Positions 32,228-42,360 of a stretch of 64,000 bases of DNA are shown piece after piece (position 1 is the first letter of the stretch; the number at the start of each line of letters is the position of its first letter). Where the stretch lies: contig OW203763.1 in assembly GCA_934045905.1 (NCBI GenBank), positions 41,569,172-41,633,171 on the forward strand, given 5' to 3'. The notes under the pieces were generated by a model. That model had not been told where the DNA came from and searched no databases. It saw only the letters and a list, made by a program, of their open reading frames with translations. Origin of the DNA: Leuctra nigra (taxonomy: Eukaryota > Arthropoda > Insecta > Plecoptera > Leuctridae). The translations under genes were made by a program, and so were the position numbers.

Positions 32228-35200
32228 TTGGATTTTAATGGTTCCTATCTATTTTTAGGTCCTTCGAGAAGAAAAGACAGAGTTTCGCGTAAACCGTTTA
32301 CCGCTGATCAAATATTTGATATGCTGGAAGAAGGGGATGCTTCTGAGTTAGACTGTATGAATGAGGACTTAGAAGATGAAGATAAGATGCTTGATGAAGC
32401 TCTTCAGCAGCCCTCGGGACCATTGGATCTAGGAAATACAGAAGAGCAAGCTACCGCAAGCATTGACGATGGCGACGCAGACGGTGACGCAGCAGAGGGT
32501 GACATTGGACATGATGATTCTGATGAAGACGATGTTGCAGGTGATGATGATCCATTTCTTGTATTAAACCTGACTGAGAATAAAAGTATACAGTGGCGTC
32601 GGTCATTTTTACTTGATCCGCAGGCACGACATTTTGAGCAATCAGTTCCTCGGGATCATATTGAATCACCGCTGCTACCCATAGAGTATTTCAAGCGTTA
32701 TATACCTGATCAGGTATTTACTCAAATGGCAGAAATGACTAATATTTATGCCCACCAACAACCTGGTGTGAAGAAAATGTCTCCAACTGACGCAAAAGAA
32801 ATCGAGGTTTTAGTCGGACTTCATATAATGATTGGGACACTCAAATTCCCTCGTGTTCGTATGTTTTGGGATAACAGCCTGCATTTGTCTATCTTTACCG
32901 ACAACATGAACAGAAATAGATTCTTTAAACTAAGAAATTGCTTGCATCTGATCAACAATTTGGAACAATTGCCGCAAACTGTCGACCGAATACGAAAAGT
33001 TCGCCCCATCTACGATGCTGTTCGTGCTCGTTGTTTACAGTTGCAAGTTGAGGAAAATGTTTGCATCGATGAACAAATGGTTCCTTTTAAAGGTCATTTA
33101 AATATTAAGCAATACATAAAAGGCAAACCAAATCCTTGGGGTGTGAAAATATTTTTACTTTGTGGAAAGAGCGGCATCGTGTACGATTTTCTTGTGTACC
33201 AGGGAAAATCCACAGAACTTGACCCTGTTATACAGAAGAAGTATGGACAGGGTGCTTCTGTTGTGCTACATTTGGCCCAAAGACTCCGTGAAAGTGTGGG
33301 TCATAAATTGTATTGCGACAATTTCTTTACCTCCTACCACCTACTTCAGATTTTGAAGCGGAAGAATATTCTTGCAGCGGGAACTATTCGCGTTAATCGT
33401 TTCGCAAACCCAAGCCTCATTGCTGATAAATGTATGAAGAAAATGGACCGAGGATCATTTGAAGAAATTACAAGTCGGGATGCTGATGTTGTAGTAGTCA
33501 AGTGGCTCGACAACCGAATTGTCAACCTCGCATCGAACTTTGTCGGCATCGGAGAGTCTGACATGGCTAAACGATGGGACAAAAAGAAGATGGAGTTCAT
33601 TGATATTCCACGGCCTGAAATTGTCAGGTTATACAACGAGTCCATGGGAGGTGAAGACCTCATGGATATGTTAATCGGCCTCTACAGGATCTTTATTCGC
33701 TCAAAGAAGTGGACTCTCCGATTAATCTTCCATGCCGTCGACATGGCAATCACCAACAGTTGGTTGGAATACCGTAATGATGCCAATCATTGCAATATTC
33801 CAAAGAACAAGATTTTAGATCTACTTCACTTCAGAATGCGGGTGGCTGATAGTCTCATCTTGACAGGAAAGACAGCGGACAGCCGAAAGCGAGGACGTCC
33901 GAGCAATAGTCCGGCTCCAGAGACCTATCAGCCGCGGACAAACGTCGAGGTGCGTCCGATGCCGGAACTTCAATACGACAACACCGACCACATGCCTTTG
34001 CACTCGGGAACGAAGGAATCTAGTCGGTGTAAGCTTCCCGGTTGCAAAGGCAACCCAGGAGATCTTCTCGTCAGCTTTGACGTCGTGAGCCTCTTCACGA
34101 AAGTGCCGATCACGGAAACCATCGCCTTTATCAACCGGAAGTATGACCCACCTTATGACGTCATTAACCTCGCGACACACTGTCTGACCTCCACGTACTT
34201 CATCAGCGAGGGCCAGTTCTACAAGCAGGTCGAAGGCGCACCTATGGGTTCACCGCTGTCCCCAGTGATCGCCAACCTGTTTCTCGAGGACTTCGAGACA
34301 CGAGCTCTGGACACCGCACCGCTTCGACCTCGCTGCTGGCTGAGGTATGTGGACGACACGTTTGTTGTGTGGCAGCACGGCGCCGACAAGCTACCCGCAT
34401 TTCTGCAGCACCTCAATAGCGTGCATGACAACATCCGCTTCACGATGGAGCTCGAGTCTGATGGGAAGCTGCCGTTCTTGGACTGCCTGGTGATGAAGAA
34501 CGAAGATGGTAGCCTGGGTCACGCTGTGTACCGTAAGCCGACGCACACTGACCGCTACCTCCACGCGACGTCGCACCATCACCCGGCCCAGCTTAGGTCG
34601 GTAGCCTCCTCACTCGCCACTCGCTCCAGACGGATTGCCGACGCCGACCACATCATGGAAGAAGCCCGCACCCTCCAGAATGCTCTCTTATGCAACGGGT
34701 ATTCTAAGCGGGACTTCCTCAAGGCGTGGAACAGACCACCGCGGAACCCTGACATCGCCAAGCCACTCGTCGACACGCAAAGACTCGCCTTCTTGCCATA
34801 CGTGAGGGGAACCACGGACCGCATCTCCAAGCTGCTGGCGACCGCAAACATCAAGACCATCTTCTCCACCGACCGTAAGATCAGCGAGATGCTGCGAAGC
34901 TGCAAGGACAAGATCGCGCTTGAGGAGTTGGGCGTCTACGAGGTTCCATGCAATGACTGCCATAGAACCTATGTGGGACAGACGGGCCGCCACCTCTCCA
35001 CCAGACTCGGCGAGCACAGGGCGGCGGTCCGTCTCCAGGAGCCCAACTCCTCCCTCGCCCAGCACGCGGAAGCCGAGGGACATACCATTAACTTCGACGG
35101 AATGAAGTCCCTCGCCGTGGTCCCCCCTAAAAGCTGGCGGACCATCAGGGAGGCGATCGAGATAGAACGCCGCCCGCATAACATGAACAAGCGGGATGAC

Positions 35201-35368
35201 TCTATACGCCTGCCGCACGCGTGGAAGCCGGTGATGGCTATAATCACCGTGGCGCCGACAGAGCCACCTAATAGAGGTAACGTTCCCGACGCCAAGTCAC
35301 CGCCACTGGGACCTCACACAAGAAGCCGAGCCAAGGCACTTCGAGATACTGCAGTTCAACTTGGCTAG
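32228..35368 (+). CDS. piggyBac transposase fused in frame to Penelope RT/GIY-YIG
   Basis: This is one 1046-codon frame with no stop. Residues 1-608 are a piggyBac transposase: an acidic N-terminus, then CIDEQMVPFKG (Asp 281), YCDNFFTS (Asp 364) and MGGEDLMD (Asp 477), the three catalytic Asp positions. It breaks inside the C-terminal zinc finger at CKLPGCKG. From residue 609 it is a Penelope-like element: LLVSFDVVSLFTKVPI (RT motif A, Asp 618), GAPMGSPLSPVIANLF (motif B), RYVDDTF (Asp 709/710), VYRKPTHTDRYLH, then the GIY-YIG endonuclease GVYEV (902), TYVGQTGR (914) and HMNKRD-like N-N-RD near the end. RT fingers motifs are missing. The first codons may overlap an intron end (CTATTTTTAG at 32252-32261), so the true start is unsure. 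Transposase activity may be impaired without its zinc finger. Confidence 0.93.
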   Translation: MDFNGSYLFLGPSRRKDRVSRKPFTADQIFDMLEEGDASELDCMNEDLEDEDKMLDEALQQPSGPLDLGNTEEQATASIDDGDADGDAAEGDIGHDDSDEDDVAGDDDPFLVLNLTENKSIQWRRSFLLDPQARHFEQSVPRDHIESPLLPIEYFKRYIPDQVFTQMAEMTNIYAHQQPGVKKMSPTDAKEIEVLVGLHIMIGTLKFPRVRMFWDNSLHLSIFTDNMNRNRFFKLRNCLHLINNLEQLPQTVDRIRKVRPIYDAVRARCLQLQVEENVCIDEQMVPFKGHLNIKQYIKGKPNPWGVKIFLLCGKSGIVYDFLVYQGKSTELDPVIQKKYGQGASVVLHLAQRLRESVGHKLYCDNFFTSYHLLQILKRKNILAAGTIRVNRFANPSLIADKCMKKMDRGSFEEITSRDADVVVVKWLDNRIVNLASNFVGIGESDMAKRWDKKKMEFIDIPRPEIVRLYNESMGGEDLMDMLIGLYRIFIRSKKWTLRLIFHAVDMAITNSWLEYRNDANHCNIPKNKILDLLHFRMRVADSLILTGKTADSRKRGRPSNSPAPETYQPRTNVEVRPMPELQYDNTDHMPLHSGTKESSRCKLPGCKGNPGDLLVSFDVVSLFTKVPITETIAFINRKYDPPYDVINLATHCLTSTYFISEGQFYKQVEGAPMGSPLSPVIANLFLEDFETRALDTAPLRPRCWLRYVDDTFVVWQHGADKLPAFLQHLNSVHDNIRFTMELESDGKLPFLDCLVMKNEDGSLGHAVYRKPTHTDRYLHATSHHHPAQLRSVASSLATRSRRIADADHIMEEARTLQNALLCNGYSKRDFLKAWNRPPRNPDIAKPLVDTQRLAFLPYVRGTTDRISKLLATANIKTIFSTDRKISEMLRSCKDKIALEELGVYEVPCNDCHRTYVGQTGRHLSTRLGEHRAAVRLQEPNSSLAQHAEAEGHTINFDGMKSLAVVPPKSWRTIREAIEIERRPHNMNKRDDSIRLPHAWKPVMAIITVAPTEPPNRGNVPDAKSPPLGPHTRSRAKALRDTAVQLG

Positions 35369-35561
35369 AAGTCCAGATGGCGTAGAGAAAACATCAGACA
35401 AAATAGCCTGTTGTAGTAATTTTGTGGAAACATTTTATATTTCTTTCTTTGTTAGCACCCTTGTCAAGTAGTCAAGTCCTGCCTGAAGAAGCCGACTGCC
35501 TCGTCGGCGAAACGTTGCCAATAAAATGTACAGAGCATATACCGCTGATTCTATTAACAAA
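34052..35561 (+). mobile_element. 5'-truncated Penelope-like element inside the piggyBac gene
   Basis: Left of 34052 the sequence is piggyBac (CKLPGCKG); right of 35561 piggyBac resumes as SHIKCEKCKVHLC. The insert starts just before RT motif A and runs through the endonuclease to a stop at 35368. It ends with ~190 bp of 3' sequence that includes a complementary block GCCGACTGCC...GTCGGCGAAACGTT (35492-35518), typical of Penelope ends. A CAA at both edges (34051-34053, 35558-35560) may be a short duplication or microhomology. Confidence 0.85.
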
Positions 35562-35645
35562 TCTCACATCAAGTGTGAAAAGTGCAAAGTACATTTGTGC
35601 CTCACGCGAGACCGGAACTGCTTTCGAGTTTTTCACCGAAAGTAA
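35562..35645 (+). pseudogene. Displaced C-terminal zinc finger of the piggyBac transposase
   Basis: The frame reads SHIKCEKCKVHLC, then TRDRNCF and FHRK with a stop. This is the normal Cys-rich end of piggyBac transposases, where it binds the element's ends. Joined conceptually to residue 608 of the upstream gene it would complete the finger begun by CKLPGC. It is now cut off by the Penelope stop codon. Confidence 0.85.
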
Positions 35646-36823
35646 TGTACAAATGTACATAAAAATCCTAGATGTAAAATAAATATTAACTGATGCGTTA
35701 ACAATTCATAATTATGTAATTTTTTAAGTTAATGTTTCTATTATAAGTTTGTAAAACCATTACAAGCATCATCAAAAGCTTCAATATATATTTTTTAGGT
35801 GCAAAAAAAATACTACCGCTCATGTAATTTGTCCCTATTCATGGACATCATGTATTTTACAAACCAAAAAAAATATTAAAATTTTTTTCAAACAAAATAA
35901 TTTTTAAATAATTCATTTAGCCTATGTACCAATTTTCATATTTTTCCCTTCAGTCAATTTAATTCGGGTCTGAGAGGGTTAACTAAATCATACAAACACA
36001 AAATACCAATAAAGATTATCAAGTAAACGTTATCACATTACCATGTATTGAATTGTTTACTTGGATGGCTGATATGGTTAGTAATCTACTAAGTGTATCT
36101 ACTATCATCATCATCAAATTATTATATATTTTCTTTTTGCTTTATTAATATTATTATTCTAATTATCAAAATTATTAATAAACGTTATGTACACTCTAAA
36201 ACCATTCGTCTTCTTTCGAGTCGTTTAAGCGTGTCTCCAATCACTTAGGCGACTAATTTGTGAATAAAGTCGTTTTATCTGTCTCTCCCAGTAATGTCTC
36301 GTTTTTAAACCGTCTTGTTTTCAACTGCTTGGACTTGATTGGTCCAAGTGACCAATCACGTGACTGCTTTGGACCAATCACATCTATCTTAACCAACTTG
36401 AGACAGATCATCCTGCTCCTCGTGTCGAAACAACGCAAATCATCGTCCGTGTCTGATGACGGCCATTAGAAGTAACATTTTAGTCAAGTTGTTTATTTTC
36501 AAGTTCGTGTGCTTTGCTCGTGTGAAAATACGCAAGAAGTTATTGCCAGACACTGTTAGGTAAGTGTTAAGTACCCAACTACTATTTTCTTGTATGAATA
36601 TTTGCATTTTCTTTCTTTTACTACCACCAAGCTATAACGGTCTAGAAGGGCTGGAGTAGAGGCACTGAGTAGAGGTTATGTTTACATCTTTTCTAGTTGA
36701 CAGTGAAATAATAATTTAGAAACTACCTAGGTACTTACCTAATACTTGTTATGTCTTTAGACGCATTTATTTATAATTACGGAATTAATCTCGTAACTCC
36801 ACAGCAGAGTAGGTACTTCATAG

Positions 36824-37960
36824 ATTCCTGTCACTGACCACTTTGCACTTGACTTTGAAACGATTCGCTAATAACTCAGAATGACTAGTGATCAGATCCT
36901 TTGCAATCTATTATTGTTATTATCATGAAATTAGAGCTCACTTAGTGGAGATTACATAGTGTTTACCTAGGTATATTTTTTCAGTGTCCGTTATTTCCAC
37001 AATCATTTATTCTTTGTTTGCTCTCGAAAATGTTTGACCTGAACTAATTTTCCCATTATGTTTTGTTTCATCTCTACACAAGCAAGCTGAGCTGAAAGGA
37101 GATGACGAACACACCGTCGACACCGTCACCGACAACTTAAGGCAGCGGCAATCTCTGACGGAATTACTAACTCGCTCGTTTTCATTATTTGAAGAGGGTG
37201 AGTATTTTAAAATTTTATAAAATTGTGTTTAACTGTCTGTCTCAGATCTAGGTAGGTAGGTACATACCTTTTCTGAAATAGGTAACTTTGTATTTTGTTA
37301 GTACCTATTTAGTGTTTCCTGTCACTGACAGGAAATTTGCATTGCACTCGATCCGGAAACGATCTGCTAATAACTCAGAATGACTAGTGATCAGGTTCTT
37401 AGCAATCAATCATTGTTATTATCATGAAATTAGAGCTCACTTAGTGGAGATTACATAGTGTTACACACTCGAACAAATAATATTCAGTATCGTAAAGGAT
37501 TGGCTGATAAAGTTTGATGGCATCATCCGATGAAGTCTATGCTAACGCATCATGTAACTCTAGTAGGTGAGCTCTGGTTTCATTGATAATAACACGGATT
37601 GATTCTCAATGAACCTGACCAGCAGCCAATCTGTTTTGTTCTAATGCCGTTTTTTATTGGTTTGAGTGTACCTACCTGAGTACTAAATTTTTTCAATCGT
37701 CCATTTTTTCCACAATCATTTATTCTTTGTTCGCTCTCAAAGGTGTTTGACCTGAACTAATTTTCCCATTATGTTTTGTTTCATCTCTACACAAGCAAGG
37801 CTGAGCTGAGAGGAGTAGACCGACACACCGTCACCGACAAGGCAGCCGGCAATCTCTGACGGAATTACTTACTCTTTCGTTTGGATTAATTTGAAGAGGG
37901 TGAGTAGATTAAAATTTTATAAAATTGTGTTTAACTGTCTGTCTCAGATCTAGGTAAGTA
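36824..37960. repeat. Direct duplication of an exon-containing ~450-bp segment
   Basis: Copy 1 (about 36824-37258) and copy 2 (about 37316-37957) share CTGTCACTGAC, AATAACTCAGAATGACTAGT, AGCTCACTTAGTGGAGATTA, CCCATTATGTTTTGTTTCAT and TTAACTGTCTGTCTCAGATC in the same order. Copy 2 is longer because it carries the TA-flanked insertion at 37464-37668. Confidence 0.85.
37464..37668. mobile_element. 205-bp TA-flanked MITE, empty site available
   Basis: The ends are CACACTCGAACAAATAATA and the complementary TATTGGTTTGAGTG. The unoccupied copy of the surrounding duplication (at about 36955-36970) reads CATAGTGTTTACCTAGG where this copy reads CATAGTGTTA-element-TACCTACC, so TA is the duplicated target. 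Confidence 0.8.
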
Positions 37961-38813
37961 CCTAGTAGGTATACTTTCTGACATAGGTACCTAGCTTAGT
38001 AGTAGGTATTTTGTGTTATAGATTAGTACTTCTTTTTCTAGAATTAATGTACCTACCAAAAATACATTAATTTAGAAAAAAAGTATGGCCTGTTACTAGC
38101 CTAGCTGCCATATCTTTGGTAGGTAAATAATTTTAGATTTTTTTCGAAATTTAAAATAAAAATCTTGGAAGAGATAGGTAACAATTTCCAATTTTTTTTG
38201 CCAAATTGTAACAACAAAAGAGATTGTAATGTGCCAATACAACAGGGGTCGTCTCGGATGGCCGGGTACCCGATAGCCGGCCTACTAATTAAACAGGTTT
38301 TCTAAGGTTTTGGAGACATACAACACAATTCACAAAATCTCAAGGTCACAGTTAATTTAAGTTGGAATTTATAAATACCTACAATGTACAGAAGGTAATT
38401 TTGAATGTTATTATATAATATCGCCCATGATTTGAGTTTTAAAGTCATCGCTGACTGGTAAATCTACAGGCCGGCCGGTAAATTAAATGTTATTCAGAAT
38501 TATAAAGTGTTTTAATTTCTAACAGTACGGAATCGCCTCTCGGTTTCTGACAAAAAACAGAATGTCTTCTTCCTGAGGATGCTGAGGAATCCTGTGGATG
38601 CATGAAACTGACATCCAGCAAGATGTACACGGCTTCGGTGCAAACAACGGTGTGGCTCTTCCAAATACGCTCTAGGCCTGTTCAAGGTCAATTCAAAAGG
38701 TATGCAAATTCGTCTATGGACCATTCATTACATGACTTTTTACAAGAAAGACCGTACCTACATTAGGAAATTAAACGTTTTAAACTTACACAAACTACAG
38801 TTTTATATAGGTA

Positions 38814-39025
38814 CACTCCCCCCAAATAATAAACGGTACTCGAAAGAAAATGAATTGACTGATTAAGGTTTGATGGCATCATCCCATGAAGTCAGTGCTA
38901 ACGCATTATCTAACTCTTTTAGGTGAGCTCTGATTTCATTGATAATAACAAGGATTGATTGTCATGGAACCGGCCCAGCAGCCAATACGTTTTGTACCAA
39001 GTACCGTTTATTATTTGGGGGAGTG
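38814..39025. mobile_element. 212-bp TA-flanked MITE, same family
   Basis: The ends CACTCCCCCCAAATAATAAA and the complementary TTTATTATTTGGGGGAGTG are bordered by TA. The interior shares TTTGATGGCATCATCC, TGCTAACGCAT and TTCATTGATAATAACA with the copy at 37464. Confidence 0.8.
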
Positions 39026-39430
39026 TACCTAGAAATCAATACCTACTTTGCTCATCGAGCAGTATTTCATTACCCTGCTAAATTTTGAACCGTTGATTCG
39101 GACTATTGACAGGGACACAGTGGAATATACTGTTACTGCAGAGTTGAATAACTGGTCCTAAGATCAACAAGTTAGGTATATTATTTTATCTACAAATGTT
39201 CAGCCAATGGTGAAGATCATGTACAGCCTTATTGACATTTTAGATTTTTGAAATAAGTTAAAATTGATGTTGATGAAAATTGTGCATCGTTTTTTAGAAC
39301 ATTAGTAGGCTGTACCTGTATCATAGTTGTTAAATTTTATTTTTAGACTATAGGTAGGCTACACTCATACCAAAATTTTATACACGATGCATAAAGTAGT
39401 TTTTGATTTTTAAAATAACTACAATAGGTA

Positions 39431-39635
39431 CGCTTGGCACAACTAAAATTGATCGTTCAATAAATCTGATTTACTGAAGAATGTTAGATCGCACAGGAGT
39501 CAGTCCAAGCCATCTCCTTGTCTCACTCTAGTTGGTGACCTCTTATTTCAGTGATAATATCAAGCTTTGATCGGTATGGAACATGACCAGCAGTCATTCA
39601 AATTGTTCACCGATTAATTTTTGTCGTGCCGAGTG
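39431..39635. mobile_element. 205-bp TA-flanked MITE, divergent member
   Basis: The ends CGCTTGGCACAACTAAAATT and the complementary AATTTTTGTCGTGCCGAGTG are bordered by TA. The interior keeps the family layout (GTGACCTCTTATTTCAGTGA, TCAAGCTTTGATCGGTATGG). It is closest to the copy at 55800. Confidence 0.75.
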
Positions 39636-39677
39636 TACCTACTAGTTACTACACTTTGGGATAATTTTTGATACACT

Positions 39678-39869
39678 AAAGTGACCCGCAGTCGATCTGT
39701 GGATTGGGATTTTCTTGAAAAACAGATATTTTACGAACCCCTTAGCGAGCTCAACCCAAGAGAAGGCTCGGCATGAACAATGGGGCATGGTGCGCGCGCA
39801 GGTAAAGTAGGGGACGGGAAAGTAAAAAGACCCTTTTCCAATCCACAGATCGACTGCGGATGACTTTAC
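39678..39869. repeat. 192-bp foldback repeat with ~32-bp arms
   Basis: GCAGTCGATCTGTGGATTGG in the left arm is exactly complementary to CCAATCCACAGATCGACTGC in the right arm, and the match extends to AAAGT/ACTTT at the outer ends. The loop is relatively GC-rich and contains GTGCGCGCGCAG. Confidence 0.75.
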
Positions 39870-40372
39870 TTTCCAATTTTCAGTTTGTTTTTGTTTCGCT
39901 TTGTTGAAGAGACCTCTAGCTGACGGGACCTCTTCTCAAAAATCTTGATTAGGTACCTACCTTTATTTTCAGGAGGGGTTTACTAATTTATATAAAAAAT
40001 TATATGCAAAATGTTGTCAAAATTTTGCTATTCATCAAGATCTTGTGTGTTTAGTATTTTTTAGGATGTCGACAATTAAATTGTCAAGATTTGACTAGTT
40101 TCCTAAATATCGTGATCTTACCAAAGATCTTGGCAAGGTTTTTCAGTAGAGATGGAGATTTTTTTTTATGAGGTTACAAAATACCTAAGTAGTAGGTAAC
40201 TATTTTTTGTGTAGGTACCAAGCTTGTTCCAAATTGTTACTTGCTTGGTGTATGCAATGTACTCGTTGAACTTTTGTAAAGATAGACTTATAGGTACCTA
40301 TCTAAGCTGTGGTGTTTGTCTCTTCAAAATAAATTTAAATTTAATGAATGTTAATTGTTACATTTCAGACTT

Positions 40373-41283
40373 GAGGGAGTACGCCGCTAGCGACAGTAAA
40401 TCAATCGGCTCACCGATACACCGAGTCTTCAACACCGCAGTTGCAACGCCGAACTACATGTGACGCGTGGCTGTGGGAGTACACCGCTAGCGACAGTAAA
40501 TCAATCGGCTCACCGATACACCGAGTCTTCAACACCGCAGTTGCAAAGCCGAACTACATGTGACGCGTGGCTGAGGGAGTACACCGCTAGCGACAGTAAA
40601 TCAATCGGCTCACCGATACACCGAGTCTTCAACACCGCAGTTGCAACGCCGAACTACATGTGACGCGTGGCTGTGGGAGTACACCGCTAGCGACAGTAAA
40701 TCAATCGGCTCACCGATACACCGAGTCTTCAACACCGCAGTTGCAAAGCCGAACTACATGTGACGCGTGGCTGAGGGAGTACACCGCTAGCGACAGTAAA
40801 TCAATCGGCTCACCGATACACCGAGTCTTCAACACCGCAGTTGCAACGCCGAACTACATGTGACGCGTGGCTGAGGGAATACGCCGCTAGCGACAGTAAA
40901 TCAATCGGCTCACCGATACACCGAGTCTTCAACACCGCAGTTGCAACGCCGAACTACATGTGACGCGTGGCTGTGGGAGTACACCGCTAGCGACAGTAAA
41001 TCAATCGGCTCACCGATACACCGAGTCTTCAACACCGCAGTTGCAACGCCGAACTACATGTGACGCGTGGCTGTGGGAGTACACCGCTAGCGACAGTAAA
41101 TCAATCGGCTCACCGATACACCGAGTCTTCAACACCGCAGTTGCAACGCCGAACTACATGTGACGCGTGGCTGAGGGAGTACACCGCTAGCGACAGTAAA
41201 TCAATCGGCTCACCGATACACCGAGTCTTCAACACCGCAGTTGCAACGCCGAACTACATGTGACGCGTGGCTGAGGGAATACG
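40373..41283. repeat. 100-bp tandem array, nine copies
   Basis: The units run from GAGGGAGTAC to ACGCGTGGCT, repeating at exactly 100 bp. Variants (AACGCCG/AAAGCCG, CTGTGGG/CTGAGGG) alternate in the first units, a hint of a 200-bp dimer. Because 100 is not a multiple of 3 the reading frame rotates and overlapping ~67-codon frames appear, so they are not evidence for a protein. The array is inside the last putative exon of element A. Confidence 0.95.
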
Positions 41284-42360
41284 GCCAAACCATACTGCCA
41301 TGCTGCCGAACCAGGAGTGGACGGATAAGTGACCCGAGCTCTGTTCATACAACGTTTTTGACAATACCTATACCCGATTCACTACGAGGCTCTTCTAACT
41401 TCATTTAGTTGTTACCTTTAAACTTCATAATACTTTCGTAGTTTAATTGACCTACAAGATTTGACCGGATGTATAAAAGTTGCTCTCCCTGCTTCTAAAC
41501 AGCTGATAAAATATATCTCTTGAACATTAAAAATATTCAATTGTGTTCGATTCGGTGAAGAAAGTGCATCTAAGTGTTTGTATCTACTAAGTAAGGCCAA
41601 GCCAGATTTCAATTACATTTGTGCATGCTATTCTTGCATTTACACCATTGGCAAAGATCTATTGACATTGATAATGCACCTATAATAATAAACAAAACAT
41701 TCTTAATTGGTATCAGTTAACTACCATAATGATTCGGTTTCCATAAATGTAACTAAGTTATTCATTTTTTCTGAATGAGAAGTATTTATAGGTAATTGCT
41801 TTTTTGTTTTCTATTTTCACCGTCTAATATATCAATAAAGACAAAATTACTTATTCCATTCTATTGTTTGTTTATCATTAAGAAGTAGGTATCTTTTCAT
41901 TGTGTAGAGCGCTACGTTTAAACACGGTGTAGGTTATCTCGGGACTCGTTCGGACCAATCACGTGAAGACCGAGTCAAGAGAGTCAATCATCATTTACTT
42001 TTTTATGCTGCATATTTGTGGTTCGTGTTTTTTTCTAAGTTTTATCTGCATTTCAGATAATCTAATTATGTAAGCCAATTGTCGGCACAGAATTACCGCA
42101 ACTCTCGTAATGTTTAATCGTTGCTCGCTGTACACCAAGAAAAGGCTCCTCGAGAACCCTGAACCCCAGACCCATAATTGAGACACCTGTAGGAGGCACC
42201 TAAACTGTCTCCTTTTCAGACACTAGAGACGACTTATTTTGAGACACTAAACTGTACGAGACGTGTCTTCTAATACGAGACACGCTACGTGTCTCAACTG
42301 GGCTGCGAAGAAAAAGTCTCGTTTAACGACTCAAAACGAGACGAATGGATTAAGAGTGTA

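Larger units (their letters stand above)
31682..35978 (+). mobile_element. piggyBac-type transposon carrying a Penelope insertion
   Basis: The left terminus CCCTCTTAGACCCC begins at 31682, and the reverse complement of the right terminus is CCCTCTCAGACCC, ending at 35978. The right flank is TTAA (35979-35982), the piggyBac target. The left flank is TTCA, one change from TTAA. CCCT termini and TTAA fit piggyBac. Near both ends lie palindromes of the form TGTCCATG..ATGGACA. Without the ~1.5-kb Penelope insert the element would be about 2.8 kb, the usual size. Confidence 0.85.
36370..41330 (+). other. Putative spliced transcription unit inside element A
   Basis: Segments bounded by good splice signals are: a first exon ending CTGTTAG|GTAAGTG near 36560; 37083-37197 between ACACAAG and GG|GTGAGTA, open as AELKGDDEHTVDTVTDNLRQ; its degenerate duplicate around 37800-37905; 38526-38699 between TAACAG and AAAG|GTATGC; and a last exon opening at 40369 after CATTTCAG and containing the 100-bp array. 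These segments are GC-richer than the AT-rich intervening DNA. No domain is recognised, so the product could be noncoding. The exon model is inferred from splice motifs only. Confidence 0.3.
36192..42358. mobile_element. 6.2-kb TA-flanked element with CACTCT termini (element A)
   Basis: The left end CACTCTAAAACCATTCGTCT and the reverse complement of the right end, CACTCTTAATCCATTCGTCT, match, and both continue with (G/T)AGTCGTTTAA-like sequence. TA borders both sides (36190-36191, 42359-42360). The subterminal regions carry ACCAATCACGTGA blocks on each side. No transposase is visible. The interior has exon-like segments, a direct duplication, three small TA-flanked elements, a hairpin and a 100-bp array. 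Confidence 0.75.

Noticed and set aside
34688..35218. 176-codon minus-strand frame
   Set aside because: It lies wholly across the Penelope endonuclease coding sequence and has no domain.
40224..41263. Series of ~67-codon frames in the 100-bp array
   Set aside because: They arise from frame rotation in a 100-bp repeat and all end at the same repeated stop.
40373..41283. Could the 100-bp array be tandem structural RNA genes?
   Set aside because: No cloverleaf, pol III box or known RNA core was recognisable by eye; a covariance-model search would be needed.
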